Shown piece after piece: positions 1-6,802 of a DNA stretch of 64,000 bases. Position 1 is the stretch's first letter. Each line of letters begins with the position of its first letter. Origin of the DNA: Paenibacillus gyeongsangnamensis. Lineage in GTDB: Bacteria > Bacillota > Bacilli > Paenibacillales > NBRC-103111. Location of the stretch: NCBI RefSeq assembly GCF_027533625.1, contig NZ_JAQAGZ010000023.1, forward strand, positions 1 through 64,000, read 5' to 3'. The notes beneath the pieces were generated by a model. The model was not told where the DNA came from and made no database searches. It saw only the letters and a list, made by a program, of their open reading frames with translations. The translations under genes and the position numbers were made by a program.

Positions 1-2
1 CC

Positions 3-671
3 CTCTGCGGCGCGGAGATGGACGCGCACGCCGAGGACGGGACGCCGCTGCCCGGCCGGCGTCCCGTCTGGGTGCGCAGCGGCACGACGCTGCGCATCGG
101 CGGCGCGAGGCGGGGGCTGCGCGCCTGCCTCGCCGTGGCGGGCGGCATCGCCGTGCCCGCCGTGCTCGCGTGCGCGTCGGCGCCGCTTGCGCCCGCGCCC
201 TGGGCGCTCGCGGCCAGTGCGCTCCCGCCGTATGCGGAGCATCCGGCGGTGCGCGTCGTGCGCGGCCGCGAGGCCGAACGCTTCGAGGCCGCCAGCCTCG
301 AAGCGTTCGGCCTCGCGGCCTACCGCGTCACCCCCCAGTCGGACCGCATGGGCTGCCGGCTGGACGGAGAGCGGCTCGTCCTGGCCTCGCCGCTCGAAAT
401 GATCTCCGAGGCCGTCACGCCCGGCACCGTCCAGGTTCCGCCGGAAGGACGGCCTATCGCGCTCCTTGCCGATGCCCAGACGACGGGCGGCTATCCGCGC
501 ATCGCGCACATCGCCGCCGTCGATCTGCCGCTCGTCACGCAGGTCCGTCTCGGCGGGACGCTCCGCTTCCGGGAAATCCCGCTTGCGGAAGCGCAGGCGC
601 TGTTCCTGCACCGGGAGCTTGCTTTCCGGCAGCTGGAGGCAGCCGTACGAGCAAGGATAAAATCGTTATAA
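3..671 (+). CDS. pxpC: 5-oxoprolinase subunit C (KipA/PxpC family), 5'-truncated by window edge
   Basis: C-terminal part of subunit C of the bacterial 5-oxoprolinase (PxpABC; KipA in Bacillus), which opens 5-oxoproline to glutamate at the cost of ATP. The frame is open to the left edge (codons LCGAE precede the ATG at 18), so the true start is outside the window. Family signatures are visible: GLRACLAVAGGI, SDRMGCRL, ISEAVTPGTVQVPP and LLADAQTTGGYPRIAHI. Between VPAVL and HPAVRV, where the family normally has a GSRST motif and a GxEGRxLxxGD segment, there are only about 24 Ala/Pro-rich residues, so the protein may be internally shortened. pxpA lies 1.1 kb downstream on the same strand, which supports the assignment. 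Confidence 0.85.
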   Translation, partial: LCGAEMDAHAEDGTPLPGRRPVWVRSGTTLRIGGARRGLRACLAVAGGIAVPAVLACASAPLAPAPWALAASALPPYAEHPAVRVVRGREAERFEAASLEAFGLAAYRVTPQSDRMGCRLDGERLVLASPLEMISEAVTPGTVQVPPEGRPIALLADAQTTGGYPRIAHIAAVDLPLVTQVRLGGTLRFREIPLAEAQALFLHRELAFRQLEAAVRARIKSL

Positions 672-789
672 TGATTTTGCCACCTTGCCCTCCCGGCCCC
701 TTGTATGCGTTAATAGTATTTGTAGCCGGCCGGCTGACACTCGGGGGAAAGGAGTGATCGTGAGCAATGATTACAACAACTGAGGTGGT

Positions 790-834
790 CTTCGCGTAAG
801 CGAAGATGCTAAGGAACGGGGGCCTTCGGGCCCC
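790..834 (+). other. two tight hairpins downstream of pxpC
   Basis: Two perfect small hairpins lie in the pxpC 3' region: CTTCGC-GTAA-GCGAAG (790-805) and GGGGCC-TTCG-GGCCCC (819-834). The second has a stable UUCG tetraloop but no U-tract behind it, so it is a poor intrinsic terminator on its own. It could act as a 3' stabiliser or weak terminator. Otherwise 672-844 shows no gene. Confidence 0.5.
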
Positions 835-844
835 TCATTGATTC

Positions 845-946
845 GTTGATAACATTAAATAAGTCTTCGCAACTTACAGCTTCGCATCTACCTTGATAAA
901 CGCGCTGAACCTTGTAAGACAAGGATGGCGTAGCCGGTTATCCTGG
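845..946 (+). repeat. dispersed 102-nt structured element, copy A
   Basis: This stretch aligns without gaps to 28579-28680 (13 differences by eye in 102 positions, about 87% identity). Both copies lie in non-coding DNA on the same strand. The core is a hairpin CCTTGT-AAG-ACAAGG, and flanking arms (GATAAACG and CGGTTATC here) can form an outer stem. One stem position changes from A-T here to G-C in copy B, a compensatory change. It may be a structured RNA family, a riboregulator or a short miniature repeat; I do not recognise it. Confidence 0.6.
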
Positions 947-1005
947 GTTGGAACGCTTGCAGAGTACCGTTAAGCCGCATCATCCCCTCCGCCGAAAATG
1001 AACGA

Positions 1006-1035
1006 TGGACAATTCAGCGGCGTTTGGGTTATAAT
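1006..1035 (+). promoter_or_regulatory. sigma-A-like promoter for the leader RNA
   Basis: TGGACA at 1006-1011 and a perfect TATAAT at 1030-1035 are separated by 18 bp. Transcription would start near 1042, about 45 nt before the small leader ORF at 1087. Confidence 0.65.
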
Positions 1036-1086
1036 GGAAAAATGATCGAAAGATCAATACATTTCAGGTGAAAGGAGTGTCGCAAG

Positions 1087-1143
1087 ATGAACAAAGGCAC
1101 AATGATGATTGGAAGAGGAACAGGGTTTCGAACAACCGAATAA
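1087..1143 (+). CDS. putative 18-residue leader peptide
   Basis: A short frame MNKGTMMIGRGTGFRTTE follows a strong ribosome binding site (AAAGGAGTG, 7-8 nt before the ATG). It sits between a good promoter (1006-1035) and a Rho-independent terminator (1212-1244), and its ribosome binding site is next to sequences that can pair with two alternative downstream partners. This is the arrangement of a regulatory leader peptide rather than a stand-alone gene. I do not recognise the peptide. The nearest downstream genes are a 39-codon frame and the CD3324-family gene. Confidence 0.5.
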   Translation: MNKGTMMIGRGTGFRTTE

Positions 1144-1211
1144 GCATTTTCACCTCACCGTCACCTGAACCGTCATTGATCGGATATGACATATATTGAG
1201 AGGCATTCAGG

Positions 1212-1244
1212 CACGATACGGCAGATCGTGTTTTTTTATTTTTT
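1212..1244 (+). terminator. Rho-independent terminator in the leader
   Basis: Stem CACGAT / ATCGTG (1212-1230) followed by a run of T interrupted once by A (1231-1244). It lies between the leader peptide and the downstream genes and so could be the regulated terminator of the leader. Confidence 0.75.
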
Positions 1245-1278
1245 CTGATGCCCCGATTCCTTACCGGGAGGTGTAGAG

Positions 1279-1398
1279 ATGAAAATGCTTACGACTTTCG
1301 AGGCTCTGGCTGCTGAGGCAAGAGACAAAGCGCGAAAGGAGGCTTTCATCGAATGGGCTACAAAAACGGGAAGGACATTTTACCGCAAGAGCTTTTGA
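1279..1398 (+). CDS. short upstream ORF overlapping the CD3324-family gene
   Basis: A 39-codon frame starts at ATG 1279 with a good ribosome binding site (GGGAGGTG) and ends at TGA 1396-1398. Its last 46 bases overlap the start of the CD3324-family gene in another frame, and that gene's ribosome binding site (AAAGGAGG) lies inside this ORF. It may be a translated upstream ORF coupling expression of the downstream gene. The peptide (MKMLTTFEALAAEARDKARK...) is helical and charged; no family recognised. Confidence 0.4.
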   Translation: MKMLTTFEALAAEARDKARKEAFIEWATKTGRTFYRKSF

Positions 1399-1664
1399 AG
1401 CAGCTGCAGGATTACATCCAAGGCGAGATCATTTATATACCTAAGAAGGACCAGACGAGAGCCGGATGGGGCGAGAACAACGGCACCCGCCAATCGATCC
1501 AGCGGCGGAATCACGAAATATTTCGTTTGTACGAGAACGGATCGACGGTCCCTGAGCTGATCCGGCAGTTTCATCTGTCGGAGGACAGCATCCGCAAAAT
1601 CATAGTCAAAACCCGGGGATTGGTCATCCGTCAGCAGGAAGCGGCGTCCACGGGAAGGAGATAA
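1353..1664 (+). CDS. CD3324-family small DNA-binding-like protein
   Basis: A 103-residue protein of the CD3324 type, small proteins of Bacillota with an N-terminal YKxxxDILPxELLxxLQ segment and a C-terminal helix-turn-helix-like region. Visible signatures are DILPQELLKQLQDYIQGE, IYIPKK, GWGENNGTR and a C-terminal HTH-like stretch (STVPELIRQFHLSEDSIRKI). The start is chosen at ATG 1353 because AAAGGAGG lies 10 nt upstream. It follows a leader with a terminator, so its expression is probably conditional. The biochemical role of the family is not established to my knowledge; a regulatory role is inferred from the HTH-like C-terminus. Confidence 0.75.
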   Translation: MGYKNGKDILPQELLKQLQDYIQGEIIYIPKKDQTRAGWGENNGTRQSIQRRNHEIFRLYENGSTVPELIRQFHLSEDSIRKIIVKTRGLVIRQQEAASTGRR

Positions 1665-1761
1665 GCAGTTCCTGAAAGGAGCCAGAAGTGGACGCTTTTG
1701 GCTTTTTTCTATGGGAATACATAAGTAATGGGAATGCTTTTACATAAAGGTGGGGCTTAAG

Positions 1762-2496
1762 ATGCACGAAAGAACGGTCGATTTGAACGGAGATCTGGGG
1801 GAAAGCTTCGGGGTTTACCGGCTCGGGCAGGACGAGGTGCTGCTGGAGTGGGTGACCTCGGCAAATATCGCCTGCGGCTTCCATGCCGGAGATCAGGCGA
1901 CGATGCGAAGAACGGTGAAGCTGTGCTTGGAAAAAGGCGTCGCCATCGGCGCCCACCCCGGGCTTCAGGATCTTGAGGGCTTCGGCCGGCGCGCAATTCC
2001 TCTTACGCCGGAGGAGGCGTATGAGCTTACCGTGTACCAGGTCGGTGCTCTGGAAGGCTTCGTCCGTGCCGAGGGCGGCAGGCTGCAGCATGTGAAGCCT
2101 CACGGCGCGCTGTACAATATGGCTGCGGCGAACCGTCCGCTCGCCGATGCGATCGCGCGGGCGGTGTACCGCCTCGATCCGCGGCTGACGCTGTTCGGGC
2201 TGGCCGGCAGCGAGCTCATCTGCGCAGCACACGCCATTGGCTTGTCCGCCGCGGAAGAGGGGTTCGCCGACCGGACCTACCGGCCGGACGGCTCGCTGAC
2301 GCCGCGGACGGAGCCGGGAGCCGTGCTGCACGACCCGGAAGCGGCGGCGGCACAAGCGCTGAGCCTCGTGGAGAGCGGCCGCGCGGATACGCTGTGCGTG
2401 CACGGCGACGGCCCCGAGGCTTGCGCCATGGCCGCTTATATCCGGCGGCGGCTGGAGGAGCAGGGCGTCCGGTTCCGCAGCCTGGCGGACCTTTAA
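1762..2496 (+). CDS. pxpA: 5-oxoprolinase subunit A (LamB/YcsF family)
   Basis: A 244-residue LamB/YcsF-family protein, subunit A of PxpABC, which works with PxpB and PxpC to hydrolyse 5-oxoproline to glutamate with ATP. Diagnostic stretches are VDLNGDLGESFG at the N-terminus, ANIACGFHAGD, GAHPGLQDLEGFGRR, VKPHGALYN and CVHGDGPEA. A GTG at 1750 is in frame, but it lies inside the ribosome binding site (AAAGGTGG), so ATG 1762 is the better start. The length is near the family norm of about 250. The 3' end overlaps the convergent TSUP transporter gene by 4 bases. Its partner pxpC is at the left edge. Confidence 0.92.
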   Translation: MHERTVDLNGDLGESFGVYRLGQDEVLLEWVTSANIACGFHAGDQATMRRTVKLCLEKGVAIGAHPGLQDLEGFGRRAIPLTPEEAYELTVYQVGALEGFVRAEGGRLQHVKPHGALYNMAAANRPLADAIARAVYRLDPRLTLFGLAGSELICAAHAIGLSAAEEGFADRTYRPDGSLTPRTEPGAVLHDPEAAAAQALSLVESGRADTLCVHGDGPEACAMAAYIRRRLEEQGVRFRSLADL

Positions 2497-3254
2497 ATCA
2501 GCTTCAGGCCGCTGATGAAGATGATGGTGGCCATCACGGTACGCAGCGGCTTGGGTGGCAGCTTCGCGGTAAGGCGGCTGCCGATCAGAACGCCGGGAAC
2601 CGAGCCGATAAGCAAATTCAAAGCGAGCATATAGTTGATATGGCCGAAGCCGGCATGCATCAGGCTGGCTGCGGTGACGAGCAGGAACGCGTGAACGATG
2701 TCGGTGCCGACGAGCTGGGCGGCCGACAGGCGGTAGAACAGCATCATGGCCAGGGCGAAGAGCGAACCCGAACCGATGGATGTCAGGCCGACGATGAAGC
2801 CGAGCACGAGTCCGATCGAGATCGTGAGCAGACGCTTCTGCGATAGCGGCTTGTTCTGAATCCGGCCGTTATCGAAGCGGACGAACCATACCTTCGCTAG
2901 ACTGACCAGCGCGACGAAAATCAGTACGATGCCGAGCGCGTGTTTAATGACCTGTTCCTGATAATCATGCAGGGGCGGGTAGAATTTAAGAAGCGAAATG
3001 GCAAGCACCGCACCCGGAATACTCCCCGCCGCAAGGTACAGTACGAGCATCCAGTCCAGTGTCCGCTGCCGGATATGCTGAATGCTGCCGAACAATTTGG
3101 TAATGGAATTATAAAATAAGTCCGTGCCCACAGCCACTGTGGCCGGGATGCCGAGAAGCAGCAGCAAAGGCGTCAGCAGCGAGGCGCCGCCTACGCCGGT
3201 AAGGCCGACAAGAAGTCCGACGAGGGCTCCCATCAATACGATACCGAGTTCCAT
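2493..3254 (-). CDS. TSUP family (TauE/SafE) membrane transporter
   Basis: Sulfite exporter TauE/SafE-type integral membrane protein of about 253 residues. Typical family features are the N-terminal GLLVGLTGVGGASLLTPLLL repeat and its second half LGFIVGLTSIGSGSLFALAM, with about eight hydrophobic helices. Members move sulfite, sulfoacetate or other organosulfur anions; the substrate here cannot be read from sequence. The longer frame starts at 3344, but the first 30 residues are polar and AT-rich and precede a good site (GGAGTG 10 nt before ATG 3254), so the shorter start is used. Convergent with pxpA, 4-base overlap. Confidence 0.88.
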   Translation of the reverse strand: MELGIVLMGALVGLLVGLTGVGGASLLTPLLLLLGIPATVAVGTDLFYNSITKLFGSIQHIRQRTLDWMLVLYLAAGSIPGAVLAISLLKFYPPLHDYQEQVIKHALGIVLIFVALVSLAKVWFVRFDNGRIQNKPLSQKRLLTISIGLVLGFIVGLTSIGSGSLFALAMMLFYRLSAAQLVGTDIVHAFLLVTAASLMHAGFGHINYMLALNLLIGSVPGVLIGSRLTAKLPPKPLRTVMATIIFISGLKLI

Positions 3255-3521
3255 CTGTAAGATCACTCCATATGATTTCGTTTGTTTGTTATTTATATTA
3301 TAATTCCGAGTAAACTGATATGCAAAATATTTTTTATGCTGCATCAGCTTCAGTACACCTTATGTCATGATAGCGTTATAGGTGAATATCTCGAGTATCG
3401 GAGGAGAACCGGCAGGGGAAGAAGCCCTTGCTGCCGCTTAACATGCAGCGCCAAAAAGACCGCGGCATTGCCTGCGGCCTTAACCCTCGCGCCTATTCGA
3501 TTTTTTGCGGACGGAGCCGGG

Positions 3522-3662
3522 TTATTCTTCCGGCTGGCCGGACGCCTTGCGCAGCAGGTTGGCGAGCCTGTGAAATTCGCTGCGCGCCTCTTCGGAATCC
3601 ACGCACAAATAAGCGGCGGACAGGAAGCGGATGATCTTGTTCGCATCCTCGGGAGACAGCAT
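3522..3662 (-). CDS. small conserved-looking protein, 46 residues
   Basis: A 46-codon frame beginning MLSPEDANKIIRFLSAAYL and ending LLRKASGQPEE, with a strong ribosome binding site (AAAGGAGG, 9 nt before ATG). Its composition is that of a soluble helical protein, whereas longer frames across the same DNA are Arg/Pro/Cys-rich shadows. Function unknown. It lies alone between the TSUP transporter and the GGCT-like gene. Confidence 0.6.
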   Translation of the reverse strand: MLSPEDANKIIRFLSAAYLCVDSEEARSEFHRLANLLRKASGQPEE

Positions 3663-3840
3663 GGGCGCATTCCTCCTTTCCGGCATTCCCCTGATGTAAT
3701 ATGCTATTCGTGACCGCTGAAAGCGGTTGGGCGGAGGAAAGATAGGGCCTTGCTCCCAACCAAGGAATAAACAGGCTATGTTAAGATAGGAGCAGCCTTC
3801 TTCAAGTAATGATCGATCTTTCGATCGGGGAGGGAAAGCA

Positions 3841-4224
3841 TTGATTGCATTATTTGTATATGGAACGCTGCTGACAGGCGAAGCGAACTTCAGCGTCGTG
3901 GAGCCTTACGTCCTGTCGGTTCGTCCGGGGACGGTTCGCGGGGCCTTGTACGATGCGGGAGCTTATCCCGGCTTGGTCTTGTCAGGGCGTGAGGAACGCT
4001 TGGTACTGGGCGAATGGCTTATTCTGCGTGACGAAGGGCTGGCGGAGACGGACCGGCTGGAAGAGTATTACGGTCCCGGAGCGCCGAACAACGATTATGA
4101 GCGGGTATGGATTCGGGATGCCGGCAACGAGGAACGTGAGGGCTGGGTTTACGTATGGAACGGCTCGCGGGGATTCCCGCGCATCTCCGAAGGCTCATGG
4201 CGGAGACGGTACAAGCTTCAGTGA
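3841..4224 (+). CDS. gamma-glutamylcyclotransferase-like (AIG2/GGCT fold) protein
   Basis: A 127-residue GGCT-like protein. The N-terminal FVYGTLLTGEAN is the family substrate-binding YGTL motif, and the acidic residue expected for catalysis lies in the GEWLILRDEGLAETDRLEEYYG block. The fold releases 5-oxoproline from gamma-glutamyl compounds, which fits the nearby 5-oxoprolinase genes, although some family members have other roles. Translation starts at TTG 3841 after GGGAGG. The protein ends in a basic SWRRRYKLQ. The 270 bp after it hold no clear gene; a TATAAT at 4457-4462 precedes the next gene. Confidence 0.82.
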   Translation: MIALFVYGTLLTGEANFSVVEPYVLSVRPGTVRGALYDAGAYPGLVLSGREERLVLGEWLILRDEGLAETDRLEEYYGPGAPNNDYERVWIRDAGNEEREGWVYVWNGSRGFPRISEGSWRRRYKLQ

Positions 4225-4496
4225 AGCCTTAGACTAGCGTCTTGCCCGCCAATCGCCCTTCTCTAGCGCATCAACGTGCTGCATAGTGAATCGCACCCCT
4301 TCGATAGGTCCTTATACTTAAATACGGTCAATTTTTAATAAAATCTACTACCAATATGATCATAACATGGTTCTTGTGGCTTACAAATGATACTTTTGAC
4401 TTATATGGAACAACCGGAAGGGTGAAGTTTCTCACCAGTTGTGCCGACAAATAAGGTATAATATCGAAAAATGACAGGCTCCAAGGAGAGATGGCG

Positions 4497-4880
4497 ATGG
4501 CGAATTACAAAATATTGTTGGCGGATGACGAGGCGGCGCTGCGGTTCTTATTGACGGAAACGCTGGCCGATGAAGGATACGAGATTACGGAAGCCGAGGA
4601 CGGAAAGGAGGCGCTCGGGTATTTGCAGGCCGAATCGTACGACCTGATCATTTTGGATTACATGATGCCGGAACGGACGGGCGTTGAAGTCTGCGAATGG
4701 CTGCGTACGAACGAGAATCCCAACCGGCAGGCGCCGGTGATTCTGCTTACGGCCAAGGCGCTGGAGAAAGACCGGGAACGGGCCAAAGCGGCCGGCGTGA
4801 CTCAATATATCGTGAAGCCGTTCAGCCCTCTTCAGCTGGTCGACACCGTAGAGGCGTTGATCCACCGAAGCGGCGCATAA
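4497..4880 (+). CDS. CheY-like single-domain response regulator
   Basis: A 127-residue receiver domain with no output domain. Acidic pocket D10-D11, phosphoacceptor D54 in LDYMMPE, T85 in LLTAK and K107 in VKPF are all present. ATG 4497 is chosen over the ATG at 4491, which would abut the AAGGAGAG site. It ends 28 nt before a protein with an HPT domain, two more receivers and a GGDEF domain, so the two probably form a phosphorelay. The sensor kinase is not in the window. Confidence 0.93.
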   Translation: MANYKILLADDEAALRFLLTETLADEGYEITEAEDGKEALGYLQAESYDLIILDYMMPERTGVEVCEWLRTNENPNRQAPVILLTAKALEKDRERAKAAGVTQYIVKPFSPLQLVDTVEALIHRSGA

Positions 4881-4908
4881 TACATACGATCATTATAACA
4901 GACTGGAT

Positions 4909-6645
4909 GTGAACGGCTTGCGGCACAACAATGCGGAGGACCGGAATGACAGAGAGACGAAGCTGCTGATGGAGGGGAAAAAACGATATATCTGGGAGTT
5001 GAAAAAGCAGCTTCATCAGCTCAGACAATGGAGCGCTTTGTCGGATCAGGATCCGGAAGCGGCCTTTGCTACGCCGCTGTTTCGTACGGTACACTCCTTG
5101 AAAGGGAGCGCTCCGATGTTCGGGTTCGTCCGAATCGGTCTGATCGCCGAGAAGCTCGTGTATCTCTGGGAGTGGGCCGCGGACGAAATTCCCGGCTTGC
5201 CCGAAGGGGTGAGCTTGGAGCAGCACTACAAAGCGGCGGTTTATTATTCTCAGCCCTTGCTGGAGCAGCTCGAGCTGGAGACGGCTGTGTATGCCCGCGA
5301 AATGGAGCTGGACGAGCATCAGAACCAGCTGCAGCGGACGCTGTTTGCATCGGCCGGGGAACGGCTGCTTGTCATTGACGACGACGAGGTGCTTCGCTCG
5401 TACCTGGTCCGGCGGCTCAAGCTGGACGGCTATGAGGTCGACGAGGCGGCGGACGTGCCCTCGGCGGAGAAGCTGCTCCGGGAGCGGACCTACCAGCTGG
5501 TCACACTCGACCTCATGATGCATCCGGAGAGCGGCTATGAGCTGTTCGAGTACCTTAAGGAGGACCCGACCCTGAAGTGGACGCCGCTGATCGTGCTGTC
5601 CGGGCGCGAGGATGTGGGGGATAAGGTGCGGTGCTTCTATCTTGGGGCGGACGACTATGTGACGAAGCCCTTCCAATATGAAGAGCTGCATGCCCGTATT
5701 TACAGTCTGCTGAAAAGAACCCGGACCTTCGAGCAGCTGGCTTTCCGCGATCCGCTGACGGGGGTGTATAACCGCCGCTTTTTCGACCATCAGGTACAGG
5801 TCGAGCTGCAGCGGATGCGCCGATTCCCTGCGCCGATCTCGCTTGTTTTCATCGATATCGACCGGTTCAAATCGATAAACGATACGTACGGACATCATAT
5901 CGGCGATCTGGTGCTGCAGGGTTTGGCCCATCTGCTGCAAAATCATTTGAGATCCACGGATCTGCTCGCACGCTTCGGCGGGGAGGAATTCGTGATCGTG
6001 CTCCCCGGCTCGTCCGAAGCCGATGCCAAGAGGATGCTGGAAGCCATTTTGCAACAGACGCACACGGGGCCGATCGCACAGAACGAGGGGCAATCGATTT
6101 ATATTACGTTCTCGGCCGGCGTATCGGAGTGGAGGCCCGGGATGCCCGTCGAGGAGTGGATCCGTCGGTCCGATCATGCCATGTATGAGGCGAAGCAGAC
6201 GGGACGGAATAAGGTCGTGCTCTACCAAGCCTCCGCCGGGGAGGAGAAAGGCGAGCAGACGCCGCCGGCCGTTGTTCGCAAAAGGGCGGTCATCGCGGAC
6301 GACGACCGCATTCTTCGGTCGATTCTGATCGCGAAGCTGAAGCATCTGCCGATCGATTTCATCGAAGCGGTCGACGGCGAGGAAGCCTACCTGGCGCTGC
6401 TCTCGCAATCGATTGATCTTTGTATTCTCGACGGCGTCATGCCGAAGCTTGACGGGTACGGGGTGCTCGAGCGGATGAAGGAGCAGGGGAACCGTCCGGC
6501 GGGGACCCGGGTGCTCATTCTGTCGGGCAGAAGCCGCGATGAGGATATTAACCGAGGACTGCAGCTGGGTGCGGACGGATATATGCATAAGCCGTTCTCG
6601 ATGGTGGAGCTGGAACTGAAAGTGAAGGAATTGTTAGCATTGTAA
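4909..6645 (+). CDS. HPT-REC-GGDEF-REC hybrid diguanylate cyclase
   Basis: A 578-residue signalling protein. The order is: histidine phosphotransfer domain (H62 in TVHSLKGSAPMFG), receiver 1 (VIDDDEV, LDLMM, TKPF; about 113-230), GGDEF domain (DPLTGVYNRRFFD to about residue 430, active-site GGEEF) and receiver 2 (IADDD, LDGVMP, LSGR, HKPF; about 455-578). An intact inhibitory I-site RSTD lies five residues before GGEEF, so product-inhibited c-di-GMP synthesis is expected. It probably exchanges phosphate with the CheY-like protein upstream. GTG 4909 has a weak site; ATG 4969 is an alternative that would keep all domains. A terminator follows at 6651. Confidence 0.92.
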   Translation: MNGLRHNNAEDRNDRETKLLMEGKKRYIWELKKQLHQLRQWSALSDQDPEAAFATPLFRTVHSLKGSAPMFGFVRIGLIAEKLVYLWEWAADEIPGLPEGVSLEQHYKAAVYYSQPLLEQLELETAVYAREMELDEHQNQLQRTLFASAGERLLVIDDDEVLRSYLVRRLKLDGYEVDEAADVPSAEKLLRERTYQLVTLDLMMHPESGYELFEYLKEDPTLKWTPLIVLSGREDVGDKVRCFYLGADDYVTKPFQYEELHARIYSLLKRTRTFEQLAFRDPLTGVYNRRFFDHQVQVELQRMRRFPAPISLVFIDIDRFKSINDTYGHHIGDLVLQGLAHLLQNHLRSTDLLARFGGEEFVIVLPGSSEADAKRMLEAILQQTHTGPIAQNEGQSIYITFSAGVSEWRPGMPVEEWIRRSDHAMYEAKQTGRNKVVLYQASAGEEKGEQTPPAVVRKRAVIADDDRILRSILIAKLKHLPIDFIEAVDGEEAYLALLSQSIDLCILDGVMPKLDGYGVLERMKEQGNRPAGTRVLILSGRSRDEDINRGLQLGADGYMHKPFSMVELELKVKELLAL

Positions 6646-6650
6646 GGCAG

Positions 6651-6680
6651 AAACGGCGCCGGAGACGGTGCCGTTTTTCT
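6651..6680 (+). terminator. terminator after the GGDEF gene
   Basis: AAACGGCGCC paired with GGTGCCGTTT (one G-T pair) around GAGAC, followed by TTTTTCTT. Ends the response regulator/GGDEF unit. Confidence 0.8.
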
Positions 6681-6802
6681 TAGTTTGAACATAATGCTCT
6701 CGCGGGGTGCTTGCTTCGCCTTCCTCCTGGGGCAGGCTGCCTAGGCTTTCTCTTAGCCGGCGGGACCTGCTCCCGATGTGAGTTTAATCACAGCCGAAGG
6801 AC

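Larger units (their letters stand above)
1063..1244 (+). promoter_or_regulatory. attenuator-like leader with two competing helices
   Basis: The segment TTCAGGTGA (1063-1071), just 5' of the leader peptide's ribosome binding site, is the exact reverse complement of TCACCTGAA (1161-1169). The overlapping AGGTGAAA (1066-1073) is the exact reverse complement of TTTCACCT (1148-1155). Both partners lie beyond the leader ORF stop (1143), so only one helix can form at a time, and a ribosome on the ORF would affect the choice. A terminator (1212-1244) follows. The layout is that of translation-dependent attenuation or RBS masking; the inducing signal is unknown. Confidence 0.55.

Noticed and set aside
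845..946. 102-nt element considered as an integron attC site or a known metabolite riboswitch
   Set aside because: No core-site pair or integrase is present, and none of the consensus blocks of the c-di-GMP, B12, TPP or SAM classes is seen.
3365..3759. Longer ORFs on both strands between the TSUP and GGCT-like genes
   Set aside because: Composition is Arg/Pro/Cys-rich and starts lack RBS; the 46-codon minus-strand frame with AAAGGAGG explains the region better.
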